DNA of 64,000 nt from Flavobacteriales bacterium UBA2104. GTDB taxonomy: Bacteria; Bacteroidota; Bacteroidia; Flavobacteriales_D; Crocinitomicaceae. The stretch spans positions 1 through 64,000 of the forward strand of contig DCYS01000030.1 of NCBI GenBank assembly GCA_002331485.1, written 5' to 3'. The position numbers and the translations under genes are program-made. The first letter of the stretch is position 1. Each line of letters begins with the position of its first letter. The notes below the pieces were generated by a model, which saw only the letters and a list, made by a program, of their open reading frames with translations, had not been told where the DNA came from and ran no database searches. Positions 51,763 through 60,154 of the stretch are shown piece by piece.

Positions 51763-53037
51763 ATGAATAGACTTTTGATAATACTTTTGCTCGTTAGTTT
51801 TTCTTTTGGTTCGTTATCTCAAGAGAAAATACTATTATCCAGAGCCACTGTGCATACGGGAAATGGAATAAAAATTAATCAGGGATTAGTTGGGATACAG
51901 GATGATAAGATCATTCTGGTCGAAAACGCACTTACTTACTCGCTTGATAAAGAGGTGTGGGATACGATCATTGATCTGAAAGGAAAACATGTTTATCCTG
52001 CTTTTTTTGCTCCCAATTCGAATTTAGGTCTGACAGAAATAGATGCCGTTCGAGCAACAAATGACTATGACGAAGTTGGAGCCTTTAATCCACATATTCG
52101 TTCGCTTATAGCTTTTAATGCTGAATCTAAAGTCAGTGCAACCGTAAAGACAAATGGAGTACTTTATGCTCAGGCAGCACCCACAGGCGGCATTATATCT
52201 GGTTCTTCTTCAGTAATGAAACTAGAGGCGTGGAACTGGGAGGATGCCGTTGTAAAAGCAGATGATGGTATTCATTTGAATTGGCCTGCAACGCTTCAAG
52301 GAGGAGGATGGTGGGCAGAGCCAGCTCCAAAAAAGAAGAATAAAAAGTACGCTGAGCAAGTAACTCGTATTGAAGATTTCTTCAAGGCAGCTAGATCTTA
52401 CGCTAAGAAGCACGATGAGTTTGATCAGCGTTTTGATGCTATGCAAGAGGTGTTCAATGGAGAAAAGAGACTTTATATCCACGCAAATGAATTGAAAGCA
52501 CTTATTGACGCTGTTGATTTTTCAAAAGAAATGGAAGTACAGTTTCCTGTAATTGTTGGAGGTTATGATGCTCATCTGATAGCTAGAGAATTAATTGATG
52601 CAGAAATACCAGTTATCATAAAAGGTGGGCATGAGTTACCTCAAAATGATGATGATCCAGTTGATATGCAATACCGACTTCCAAAAATGCTTAAAGATGC
52701 GGGAGTTAAATTTTGTATTCAAAGTGCAGGAAGTATGCCAACCATGAACTCTCGTAATATTCCATTTTTAGCTGGAACTGCGATGGCATATGGTCTATCA
52801 GAAGAGGAGGCAATTCGATCAGTGTCTCTCAGTACGGCTGAAATACTTGGTGTAGGTGATAAAGTAGGAAGCATAGAAAAAGGAAAATTAGCATCGTTAT
52901 TTGTTAGCGAGGGAGATGCTTTGGACATGAGAACCAATGATGTCACAATGGCCATGATCAACGGTAAGTTCTTAAACCTTACCAATCATCAAATTAAACT
53001 GTATGAAAAGTACAAGGAAAAATATGAGGAGAATTAA
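51763..53037 (+). CDS. Amidohydrolase-like exported protein lacking the HxH metal motif
   Basis: A 424-residue exported protein (signal MNRLLIILLLVSFSFGSLSQ), 11 bp after the double amidohydrolase gene. The fold is recognisable from LIDLKGKHVYPAF-type sequence (here IIDLKGKHVYPAF) and the end SLSTAEILGVGDKVGSIEKG, the usual amidohydrolase tail. The metal-binding H-x-H position reads FFAPNSN, so catalysis as a metal hydrolase is unlikely. It closely resembles the first, degenerate module of the upstream protein. A structural or regulatory subunit is likely; inferred from the missing residues and operon. Confidence 0.82.
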   Translation: MNRLLIILLLVSFSFGSLSQEKILLSRATVHTGNGIKINQGLVGIQDDKIILVENALTYSLDKEVWDTIIDLKGKHVYPAFFAPNSNLGLTEIDAVRATNDYDEVGAFNPHIRSLIAFNAESKVSATVKTNGVLYAQAAPTGGIISGSSSVMKLEAWNWEDAVVKADDGIHLNWPATLQGGGWWAEPAPKKKNKKYAEQVTRIEDFFKAARSYAKKHDEFDQRFDAMQEVFNGEKRLYIHANELKALIDAVDFSKEMEVQFPVIVGGYDAHLIARELIDAEIPVIIKGGHELPQNDDDPVDMQYRLPKMLKDAGVKFCIQSAGSMPTMNSRNIPFLAGTAMAYGLSEEEAIRSVSLSTAEILGVGDKVGSIEKGKLASLFVSEGDALDMRTNDVTMAMINGKFLNLTNHQIKLYEKYKEKYEEN

Positions 53038-53042
53038 ATAGA

Positions 53043-53360
53043 TTATTCTTCATCCATTTTCTTCTGTACTTCTTGTGCTGTTTTTTCCACTTTTTCAGCT
53101 CCTGATTTGATCCCTTGTTTGACGCTTTTCTCTATATCATCTCGCAACTCTTTGGTTTCTTTTTCAGTTTCCTCAAGTAGCTTTTCCCCAGCTTCTTTAG
53201 TTTCCTTAGCTGTTTTGCTAGCCGACTCTTTCACATCATTGATTTCTTTTTGAAGATCTTTACGTTTATCATGATTGGATTGATCCTGATCTTCAGTGCT
53301 ACAGGAAAAAGTTATTGAGAATGCTGCTGTAGCAATAATAATCTGTTTTATTACTTTCAT
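53043..53360 (-). CDS. Small coiled-coil lipoprotein
   Basis: A 105-residue protein with a signal ending SITFSC (lipidated C20) followed by S-T-E-D. The rest is a nearly continuous K/E-rich amphipathic helix (about 33-103), like YtxH/LEA-type apolipoprotein repeats. It is highly charged with no cysteines after C20. It converges with the amidohydrolase gene with a 5-bp gap. Role unknown; perhaps an envelope stress or spacer lipoprotein. Confidence 0.75.
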   Translation of the reverse strand: MKVIKQIIIATAAFSITFSCSTEDQDQSNHDKRKDLQKEINDVKESASKTAKETKEAGEKLLEETEKETKELRDDIEKSVKQGIKSGAEKVEKTAQEVQKKMDEE

Positions 53361-53452
53361 TTTAACTTTATTTTTAGTGTGTTTTTAAATTTTGCGTTTG
53401 TTCTAAATTAAAAAAAATGACTTTCCAGCGATCAAAAATGTCTTTTAAGTGT

Positions 53453-53460
53453 TACATTTG
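53453..53460 (+). promoter_or_regulatory. TAnnTTTG -7 box for superoxide dismutase
   Basis: TACATTTG lies 36 bp before the ATG at 53497. No clear -33 TTG was found. The position is ordinary for a Bacteroidota promoter, and it supports the ATG at 53497 over the upstream frame extension from 53449. Confidence 0.5.
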
Positions 53461-53496
53461 GTAGAACAGATTTATAAACCAAAAAATTACAAAAAA

Positions 53497-54096
53497 ATGG
53501 CATTTGAATTACCAGATTTACCTTATGCACACGATGCACTAGAACCACATATTGACGCGAAAACTATGGAGATTCACCATGGAAAGCACCATGCTGGATA
53601 TACAAGTAAACTTAACGCGGCGATCGAAGGTACTGAACACGAAGGAAAGTCAATCGAGCAAATATTAAAAGATGGAAAAGGAGTAGCTGCAATCCGTAAC
53701 AACGGAGGAGGTTTTTATAACCACAGCTTATTCTGGAAAGTGATGTCTCCAAACGGAGGTGGAAATCCATCAGGAGAATTGGCTGATGCGATCAACAGTA
53801 CATTTGGATCGTTTGATAAATTCAAAGATGAGTTTTCAAAAGCTGCTGCAACGCAGTTCGGTTCAGGATGGGCATGGTTGTGTGTATCTAACGGAAAACT
53901 AGAAGTATGCTCTACTCCAAATCAAGATAATCCAGTTATGGGAGAAGGTTGTGAAGGAACACCTATCCTTGGATTAGATGTTTGGGAGCACGCATATTAC
54001 TTGAATTATCAGAATAGAAGACCAGATTACATTGAAGCATTCTTTAATGTGATCAACTGGGATGAAGTAGCGAAGAATTACGCTGCAGCGAAATAA
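53497..54096 (+). CDS. sodA: Superoxide dismutase, Mn-type signature
   Basis: Converts superoxide to O2 and H2O2. I start at ATG 53497 (199 aa), where MAFELPDLPYAHDALEPHID matches the family N-terminus; a longer frame from 53449 adds unlikely residues. Metal ligands are H27 (EIHHGKHH), the histidine of NHSLFW, and D and H of DVWEHAYYL. Two positions that separate Mn and Fe types read as Mn: glycine in NNGGGFYNH and glutamine in TPNQDNP. Metal use could still be cambialistic. No signal peptide, so cytosolic. It has its own promoter and terminator. Confidence 0.95.
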   Translation: MAFELPDLPYAHDALEPHIDAKTMEIHHGKHHAGYTSKLNAAIEGTEHEGKSIEQILKDGKGVAAIRNNGGGFYNHSLFWKVMSPNGGGNPSGELADAINSTFGSFDKFKDEFSKAAATQFGSGWAWLCVSNGKLEVCSTPNQDNPVMGEGCEGTPILGLDVWEHAYYLNYQNRRPDYIEAFFNVINWDEVAKNYAAAK

Positions 54097-54119
54097 TTCA
54101 TTCAATAATTTTAGAGAGA

Positions 54120-54147
54120 AGTGGGGTCCAATGGCTCCACTTTTTTA
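54120..54147 (+). terminator. Terminator of superoxide dismutase
   Basis: AGTGGGG - 8-nt loop - CTCCACT followed by six Ts. It overlaps the stop codon of the convergent marC-like gene by a few bases. Confidence 0.82.
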
Positions 54148-54741
54148 TTGGAATAAACTCGTTACGTTCGAAGCAAAAAGTTTTATAGAGATCGCTAATA
54201 GGATAATTCCAAATACTTTTTTCAAGATAGCTACTCCTCCTTGACCAAGCATTCTTTCAATACGTCGAGTTAATTTTAAAACGATAAGCACAACCACCAT
54301 ATTGATAAGAATAGCAATCAAAATATTGATCATTTCATATTCTGCTCGCAATGAGATCAAAGAAGTCATTGAACCTGCACCGGCAATGATCGGGAAAGCA
54401 AGTGGAACAATTCCAGCGCTCTTTCCTTTAATAGGTGTTTCTTTAAATATTTCAATACCCATCACCATTTCTATCGCCATGGCAAAAAGAATAAATGCAC
54501 CGGCGACAGCAAATGATTCCACATTAACTCCAAAAAGTTTTAAAATACTTTCTCCCGCTATAAGAAATGCAACCATGATGATCAGCGAAACCACTGTGAT
54601 TCGCATAGCGTGAATATCTCCCGAGGTTTCCTTGATCTTTATAATTATAGGAATAGATCCGATAATATCGATTACGGCAAACAATACCATGATTGCTTTT
54701 AGAATCTCGTTTAAATCAAATCCTTCAAAGAAATTTTCCAT
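54145..54741 (-). CDS. MarC family membrane protein
   Basis: A 198-residue protein with six hydrophobic helices. LFAVIDIIGSIPIIIKIKE near the start, AGAFILFAMAIEMVMG and VPLAFPIIAGAGSMTSLISL are landmarks of the MarC/UPF0056 family. Despite the name, no antibiotic-resistance role has been shown for the family. Its own promoter lies upstream and it appears monocistronic. Confidence 0.93.
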   Translation of the reverse strand: MENFFEGFDLNEILKAIMVLFAVIDIIGSIPIIIKIKETSGDIHAMRITVVSLIIMVAFLIAGESILKLFGVNVESFAVAGAFILFAMAIEMVMGIEIFKETPIKGKSAGIVPLAFPIIAGAGSMTSLISLRAEYEMINILIAILINMVVVLIVLKLTRRIERMLGQGGVAILKKVFGIILLAISIKLFASNVTSLFQ

Positions 54742-54777
54742 TTGTATCTATGTGTTAACCTTTTTCAAAAAAGTTGG

Positions 54778-54810
54778 CAAAGGTAATCCATTCTTTTAGA
54801 TATATCACAA
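54778..54810 (-). promoter_or_regulatory. Promoter of the marC-like gene
   Basis: On the minus strand TTG (54810-54808), a 22-bp spacer and TACCTTTG (54785-54778), 36 bp before the ATG at 54741. The spacer is slightly longer than the usual 19. Confidence 0.55.
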
Positions 54811-54854
54811 TGAAATTAATGAAAGAAATTTTCTTTTAAGCGCTAATAATCAAT

Positions 54855-54862
54855 TAACTTTG
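54855..54862 (+). promoter_or_regulatory. TAnnTTTG -7 box for the PGRP amidase gene
   Basis: TAACTTTG lies 21 bp before the ATG at 54884. The alternative TTG start at 54860 falls inside this box, which argues for the ATG. Confidence 0.55.
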
Positions 54863-54883
54863 TGGGAAACACACGAATTTAAT

Positions 54884-57800
54884 ATGAAGTTACTACTATC
54901 TCTAGCGATAATATCGCTGTCTTTCTTGTCTGTTTCTCAGAATAATATTCAATCTAACATAGAAAAAGAAGATCTTACTTCCAAGGAAGAGCAATTGGGA
55001 ATGCCTTTTACATCTGCCAATTATCCTGGTAGTTTAACGCCTGGTCAAACTTATTCATTCACGCTGACTCCAGATCATTTATTTTCTTGCTTTGGAGTTG
55101 GGTTTTCCGCTCAAAACTTTTCAATTGATCCAGCGCTATTTCTTGTGTCATACCGAACTCAACGAGAGAATGGAGAATGGTCAGAATGGTTCGAAACAGA
55201 AGCAGAGATAACTCCTGAGGAAACACCTACGAATAAATATTGGACGGAAGCATTATTTACTCTTGACGCAACAAGTCAGCGAAAATTAGAGATCAAACTA
55301 TCTGTTCCAGTTGAGGTGAGCTCAGTTCAAGTGGATCTATTCGATGGTAATTTTAAAGGTGATGTAATTGATGATCAGCAAGACGATTCTCGAGATATTG
55401 ATCAAACGAATATTCAAAATCTACCCAAAAACAACTGTCCAGAATTTCCAACAATGATCCCAAGATCTGATTGGTGTGGTGGGTCTGCTCCTTGTTGGCA
55501 GGTGAATTCGGCTTATACACCAACTTACATAAACGCTGGTCACGTTGTTATTCACCACGGGGCATCTCCAAATACTTATACTGACGGTCAGGCTGTAGTT
55601 CGATCATATTATAATTACCATGTAAACACCTTAGGTTGGGCGGATATCGGATACAATTATATTATTGATAAATACGGAAACTTCTATCAGGGGAGACATA
55701 ACCCAAATCTACCAACTTCAGATGTAAGAGGAGCACATGCAGGGGCAGCCAATGGAGGATCTATAGGTGTGAATTTTCCTGGGAACCTAGACGTTACTCT
55801 TGCTACAACTGTTCAATTGAATAAACTATACGAACTACTTGCTTGGTGGTACGATTATAAAGCTATTAATCCACTAGGATCTTCGAATATGCAAACTCAG
55901 GCTTATGGTGTTCAGTACATGGAGAATTTGACATGTCATAGAGACATTGGTAATACAAGTTGCCCTGGTAATGATATGTATGCGAGAATGGCCTCAATAC
56001 GACAAGAAGTTCAAGATGTAATTGATAACTGTAACAACTTAAATGCTGATGCTGTAGCTCCTACTACTGGTGTGAATAGTACTTATGAATGGAGGGGATA
56101 TGACTTTTGGGCTGAATTTGATGACACCGATAACCCTGGGGGATCGGGAGTTGATCGACAGTTTTATCAGGTTCTCGAATACGATGGTACTGAATGGAGA
56201 GGAAATGCTGAAAACGGCTTTTTCAGTGATAATTTTACATCTGCTATACATCCAGACTGGACAATTCAAACAGGAACATGGTCGATAGATAATGGCAAGC
56301 TATTTCAGTCTGACGAAAATGAAGGAAACACGAATATTCACGCTGCAGTAAATCAGAATGCAGATCATAAATACCTGTATCAATGGTCAGGTATGATGGA
56401 TGGAAGCGGAACAAACAGACGTGCAGGAATTCACTTCTTCGCTGATGATCCAACTTTATCGCAGCTCGGAAATTCATACATGGTCTATTTTAGAGCGGAT
56501 AATAACTTAGTTCAGATCTATGAAGTAGATAATAATAATATTGTATTGGTTTCTGATGTTCCTCATACAATTGATGCAGGAGTCTGGTATGATTTCAAAG
56601 TGACTTATGATCCTGCAACGGGAGAGATTGAAACGTATATTGATAATGAACGCGTCTCTTCCCACATTGATGCCACACCATTAACATCAGGTACACATAT
56701 TTCGTTAAGAAATGGAAATGCGCTGGCTTATTTTGATGATTTTAAAGTTCGAATCGATAGAGATTTTCAGGAGAAAATTCTTGTGGGACCTCAAACTACA
56801 AAAGATGCACGTTACGAATCTCCGAACCAGCAGCAAGATGCATGTCGTGTCAATTCAATAGTTATCGATGGAGCTGACAATTGGTCTGCACAAGCGGCAA
56901 AGAATATTTATGTGGACTGGACAGATCCTACAACGGCTGGCTCTGTTTCGAATAACTGGCAAACGCAAGACTTTACAACTACTTTTACAGATGAAGACAA
57001 CACTAATGGAAGTGGTATTCAGAAAGCATTCTATCAGGTCATTGATTTTGACGGTACCAAATGGAGAGGCAATGCGGATCTAGGTTTTTATTCTGACAAT
57101 TTTGATATCGGAAGTATAGATCCCGCCTGGACAGTTGAAAATGGTAGCTGGAATGTTACAAATGGTCATTTGGAGCAAACAGATGAAAATCTGGGAAATA
57201 CAAATATCTACACGTATGTGAAACACGACCTTTCAAATAGATATCTGTATCACTTCCAATTAAAGATCGACGGTTCTGGTAATAATAGAAGAGGAGGAAT
57301 GCATTATTTCTGTGATGACCCGACTGCTACAAATAGGGGTAACTCATATTTTGTATGGTTCAGACAGGAGCTTCAAACATTAGAATTCTACAGTGTAAGT
57401 AATGATACGTTTACTCAGGAAAAAGTAGTTCCAATAGAATTTGATGCTGCTACCTGGATGGATGTTAAAATTGTATATGATAGAATTACAGGAGAAACGT
57501 TTGTTTATAAAGATGATAACTTGATTGGAGAATGGATCGATGAAACGCCATTACAAACAGGAGATTATGTATCGTTTCGTAGTGGAAACTCGAATTTCGC
57601 TGTTGAGAATTTCAAAGTATATAGATCGCGATACCCTTCTGTACAAGTTGATATAGGTTCACCATCTTCGGCCATACGATATCAAAACCCATCTCCAAAT
57701 ACGATATCGGCTAAGGTCAAATCGATCATTCAGGATACGGCACAAAATTTATCTGCTATTGATTACCTTGACTTGAATGTTGATTGGACACCACCAACAG

Positions 57801-58375
57801 GACTCACGACCATATCGGATGTTTCTTCTGTTGATGCTGATACATTCTATACAGCTAATGAGATCTCAGCTTACTGGAATCAAGCTGAAGATCAGAATTC
57901 GGATATCAATTATTATGAAATGAGTGTTGGTTCGACATCCGGTGATTCTAACGTAGTAGCCTGGACGAATGTTGGAAATGTGTTAAACTACACTTTAACA
58001 GGTTTATCATTGACGCCAGGAATGGATTACTATGTGAATGTTAGAGCGGTAAATAATGCTGGATTAAAATCTGACTACATAATTTCTGATGGTCAATATT
58101 TGGATAGTGATGTTGGACTTTCGAGTGAAACGCCATTCGGGAATGTAACAGTCTATCCTAATCCATTTAGTGAGAACTTTCACGTTCAATTTGATGACCC
58201 TTCAGTAAACGCAACGATCGCGCTTTATGATGCTAATGGAAAGTTAATAGATGAATGGAGTAAATCTGAAGGTGAATTAAAAGTAGAGTGTGAAACGGAT
58301 AAGCTGTCAAAAGGCATGTATGTTCTACGTATTAATTCTGGAGATCATTACTTTGAAAGAAAATTAATGCATTAA
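54884..58375 (+). CDS. T9SS-exported PGRP-type N-acetylmuramoyl-L-alanine amidase
   Basis: Start at ATG 54884 (1163 aa) with signal peptide MKLLLSLAIISLSFLSVSQ. Residues about 195-390 are a peptidoglycan-recognition/amidase_2 domain: MIPRSDWC, VIHHGAS, DIGYNYIIDKYGNFYQGR, CHRDIGNTSCPG. The zinc ligands H224, H352 and C360 are all present, so it should cleave the MurNAc-L-Ala bond. Two similar ~270-residue modules follow (about 405-640 and 690-930), each with FYQV-x-x-x-DGT-x-WRGNA and a LamG-like strand set (WSIDNGKLFQSDEN; WNVTNGHLEQTDEN). A fibronectin III-like domain and a T9SS type A sorting tail (VTVYPNPFSENF..., from about 1088) complete it. It may be an antibacterial or wall-remodelling exoenzyme. 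Confidence 0.92.
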   Translation: MKLLLSLAIISLSFLSVSQNNIQSNIEKEDLTSKEEQLGMPFTSANYPGSLTPGQTYSFTLTPDHLFSCFGVGFSAQNFSIDPALFLVSYRTQRENGEWSEWFETEAEITPEETPTNKYWTEALFTLDATSQRKLEIKLSVPVEVSSVQVDLFDGNFKGDVIDDQQDDSRDIDQTNIQNLPKNNCPEFPTMIPRSDWCGGSAPCWQVNSAYTPTYINAGHVVIHHGASPNTYTDGQAVVRSYYNYHVNTLGWADIGYNYIIDKYGNFYQGRHNPNLPTSDVRGAHAGAANGGSIGVNFPGNLDVTLATTVQLNKLYELLAWWYDYKAINPLGSSNMQTQAYGVQYMENLTCHRDIGNTSCPGNDMYARMASIRQEVQDVIDNCNNLNADAVAPTTGVNSTYEWRGYDFWAEFDDTDNPGGSGVDRQFYQVLEYDGTEWRGNAENGFFSDNFTSAIHPDWTIQTGTWSIDNGKLFQSDENEGNTNIHAAVNQNADHKYLYQWSGMMDGSGTNRRAGIHFFADDPTLSQLGNSYMVYFRADNNLVQIYEVDNNNIVLVSDVPHTIDAGVWYDFKVTYDPATGEIETYIDNERVSSHIDATPLTSGTHISLRNGNALAYFDDFKVRIDRDFQEKILVGPQTTKDARYESPNQQQDACRVNSIVIDGADNWSAQAAKNIYVDWTDPTTAGSVSNNWQTQDFTTTFTDEDNTNGSGIQKAFYQVIDFDGTKWRGNADLGFYSDNFDIGSIDPAWTVENGSWNVTNGHLEQTDENLGNTNIYTYVKHDLSNRYLYHFQLKIDGSGNNRRGGMHYFCDDPTATNRGNSYFVWFRQELQTLEFYSVSNDTFTQEKVVPIEFDAATWMDVKIVYDRITGETFVYKDDNLIGEWIDETPLQTGDYVSFRSGNSNFAVENFKVYRSRYPSVQVDIGSPSSAIRYQNPSPNTISAKVKSIIQDTAQNLSAIDYLDLNVDWTPPTGLTTISDVSSVDADTFYTANEISAYWNQAEDQNSDINYYEMSVGSTSGDSNVVAWTNVGNVLNYTLTGLSLTPGMDYYVNVRAVNNAGLKSDYIISDGQYLDSDVGLSSETPFGNVTVYPNPFSENFHVQFDDPSVNATIALYDANGKLIDEWSKSEGELKVECETDKLSKGMYVLRINSGDHYFERKLMH

Positions 58376-58421
58376 TATTATGAACCGATGAGGCTTTAAT
58401 GTGTACAGCACAAAAAAAGCC

Positions 58422-59549
58422 ATGAGATATTTTCTGTTATTAGCATCGTTTGTATTCATTTTTTCAGGTAAAAGTCAATTAGTTAATCAAGCCCGTCAAG
58501 GACAGGAGAAAAAGGTTCAGGTAGCTATATTGTTTGATACATCTAACTCTATGGATGGGTTGATCAATCAAGCAAGGGCGAGAATCTGGAGTATCATTAA
58601 TACATTATCAAAACTGGAGTATCAGGGAGTTAAACCCTCTTTGGAGATTTCACTTTACGAATATGGAAATAGTGGATTGTCAGAGAGCACTAAATTTATT
58701 CGTCAACTTAATGGTTTTACAACTGATCTAGATTCTATTTCATCCTCTCTATTTGCACTATCGACAAATGGTGGTAAAGAATATTGTGGAAGTGTTATTT
58801 CAGAGGCTACCAAAGATTTGGATTGGAGTGAATATACAGAGGATATAAGATTGATCTATATCGCTGGAAACGAGCCTTTCGATCAAGGGCCTGATGATTA
58901 TAAGAATGTATTGAAGTATGCCCAAGATAGAGACATCTTTGTAAGTACTATTTATTGTGGTCCTTACGAAAAAGGAGTGGAGGAACTTTGGTTATCTGCT
59001 GCAGAGAAGGGAAGAGGAAAGTATTTGAATATCGACAGTGACAAAAAGATCAAACATATTTCAACGCCTTATGACGACACGATCAGAAAGTTGAATACAA
59101 AGCTTAATGGAACTTATGTTTCTTATGGTAGTCATGGTAAGGCTAAAAAATCTATGCAAATGAAAGAAGATGAGAATGCTGCTGACATGGCTCCCTCCAG
59201 TGCTGTTGAAAGAACAGTGAGTAAATCTAGTGGATACTACAAAAATGAATCCTGGGATCTGGTTGATAGAGTCGGGGACGATGAATCAAAATTAAAAGAT
59301 ATTAAAGCCGATCAGCTGCCGGAAGAATTGCAAGGAAAATCGGATAAAGAGAAAATGGCTTACCTGAAATTGAAAGCGCTCGAGAGAAAAGCGATCCAAG
59401 ATAAAATTCAATCGTTAGGAGAAAAAAGAGCGGATTTCATCAAAGAAAAATCTTCTGAGGAAACGGATGAAGATGATGATTTTGGAAAAGCAGTTGAATC
59501 TTCGATCAAATCGTTTGCCTTAGCTAAGAACTATGTGTTGAATAATTGA
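58422..59549 (+). CDS. von Willebrand factor A domain protein
   Basis: I start at ATG 58422 (375 aa); a GTG at 58401 would add seven residues before a signal-like segment (MRYFLLLASFVFIFSGKSQ). The vWA domain has its MIDAS D-x-S-x-S as LFDTSNSMDGL, with later T and D positions in the L-S-T-N-G-G-K-E and I-A-G-N-E-P-F regions. The C-terminal third is charged and helical with an EETDEDDDF patch. It starts 46 bp after the amidase stop, so the two could be co-transcribed. Role unknown; vWA domains commonly mediate metal-dependent binding. Confidence 0.85.
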   Translation: MRYFLLLASFVFIFSGKSQLVNQARQGQEKKVQVAILFDTSNSMDGLINQARARIWSIINTLSKLEYQGVKPSLEISLYEYGNSGLSESTKFIRQLNGFTTDLDSISSSLFALSTNGGKEYCGSVISEATKDLDWSEYTEDIRLIYIAGNEPFDQGPDDYKNVLKYAQDRDIFVSTIYCGPYEKGVEELWLSAAEKGRGKYLNIDSDKKIKHISTPYDDTIRKLNTKLNGTYVSYGSHGKAKKSMQMKEDENAADMAPSSAVERTVSKSSGYYKNESWDLVDRVGDDESKLKDIKADQLPEELQGKSDKEKMAYLKLKALERKAIQDKIQSLGEKRADFIKEKSSEETDEDDDFGKAVESSIKSFALAKNYVLNN

Positions 59550-59578
59550 TATTTCAATCTCTTTTTATTATAATTTTG
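59546..59578 (+). promoter_or_regulatory. Promoter of the small outer-membrane protein gene
   Basis: TTG (59546-59548), a 22-bp spacer and TAATTTTG (59571-59578), 18 bp before the ATG at 59597. Confidence 0.6.
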
Positions 59579-59596
59579 TGAACCAAATAATATATA

Positions 59597-60103
59597 ATGA
59601 AAAGAGTATTAGTAGTATTGAGTATTTCCATGTTAACATTATTTTCTTATGGGCAATCTTATCAGACGGCGATAGGACTCAAGGGAGGAAATGTTGGAGG
59701 AGGAGTTGCCGGTGGAGGCGGTTTTAATATCAAACATTTTTTTGCCGGGAGTAATGCCATTGAGGCCACAGTAGGTTTGGGTCGTTATCATTTCAACGCT
59801 CAAGCTCTTTACGAATGGCAGCATGGACTTGACGAGTCTATTGGTCTTGACTGGTACGTTGGCCTTGGAGGTACAGTTGGTTCATGGAGAGGAACGTGGA
59901 CGAATCATCCGGTTTATGGTAATACATATAGCAGAGGATTTTACCTTGGAGCTAATGGAGCAGTTGGGTTAGATTGGAATCTGGAAAGTGTATTGAATTT
60001 GCCTTTAGACATCGCTGTAGATGTTGGTCCATACTTTGGGATCATCAATTCTGGTGCCTGGGGATGGGGCGGCGGATTTGCGCTTAGGTATATTTTACAA
60101 TAA
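59597..60103 (+). CDS. Small outer-membrane beta-barrel-like protein
   Basis: A 168-residue protein with a signal peptide (MKRVLVVLSISMLTLFSYGQ). The body is glycine-rich with alternating hydrophobic residues (GLKGGNVGGGVAGGGGF, GWGGGFALRYILQ) and ends in an aromatic-rich strand, as in outer-membrane barrels of about eight strands. No family name can be given. It is bounded by its own promoter and a strong terminator, so it is transcribed alone. Confidence 0.75.
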   Translation: MKRVLVVLSISMLTLFSYGQSYQTAIGLKGGNVGGGVAGGGGFNIKHFFAGSNAIEATVGLGRYHFNAQALYEWQHGLDESIGLDWYVGLGGTVGSWRGTWTNHPVYGNTYSRGFYLGANGAVGLDWNLESVLNLPLDIAVDVGPYFGIINSGAWGWGGGFALRYILQ

Positions 60104-60128
60104 GATCATTAAATAGATAAAACTAGAA

Positions 60129-60154
60129 AGAGGGCAGTGAAGCCCTCTTTTTTT
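60129..60154 (+). terminator. Bidirectional terminator between the barrel protein and pyruvate kinase
   Basis: AGAGGGC - 6-nt loop - GCCCTCT followed by seven Ts on the plus strand. The minus strand has AAAG after the stem, so it is best for the plus gene, although the stem also abuts the pyk stop codon. Confidence 0.85.
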
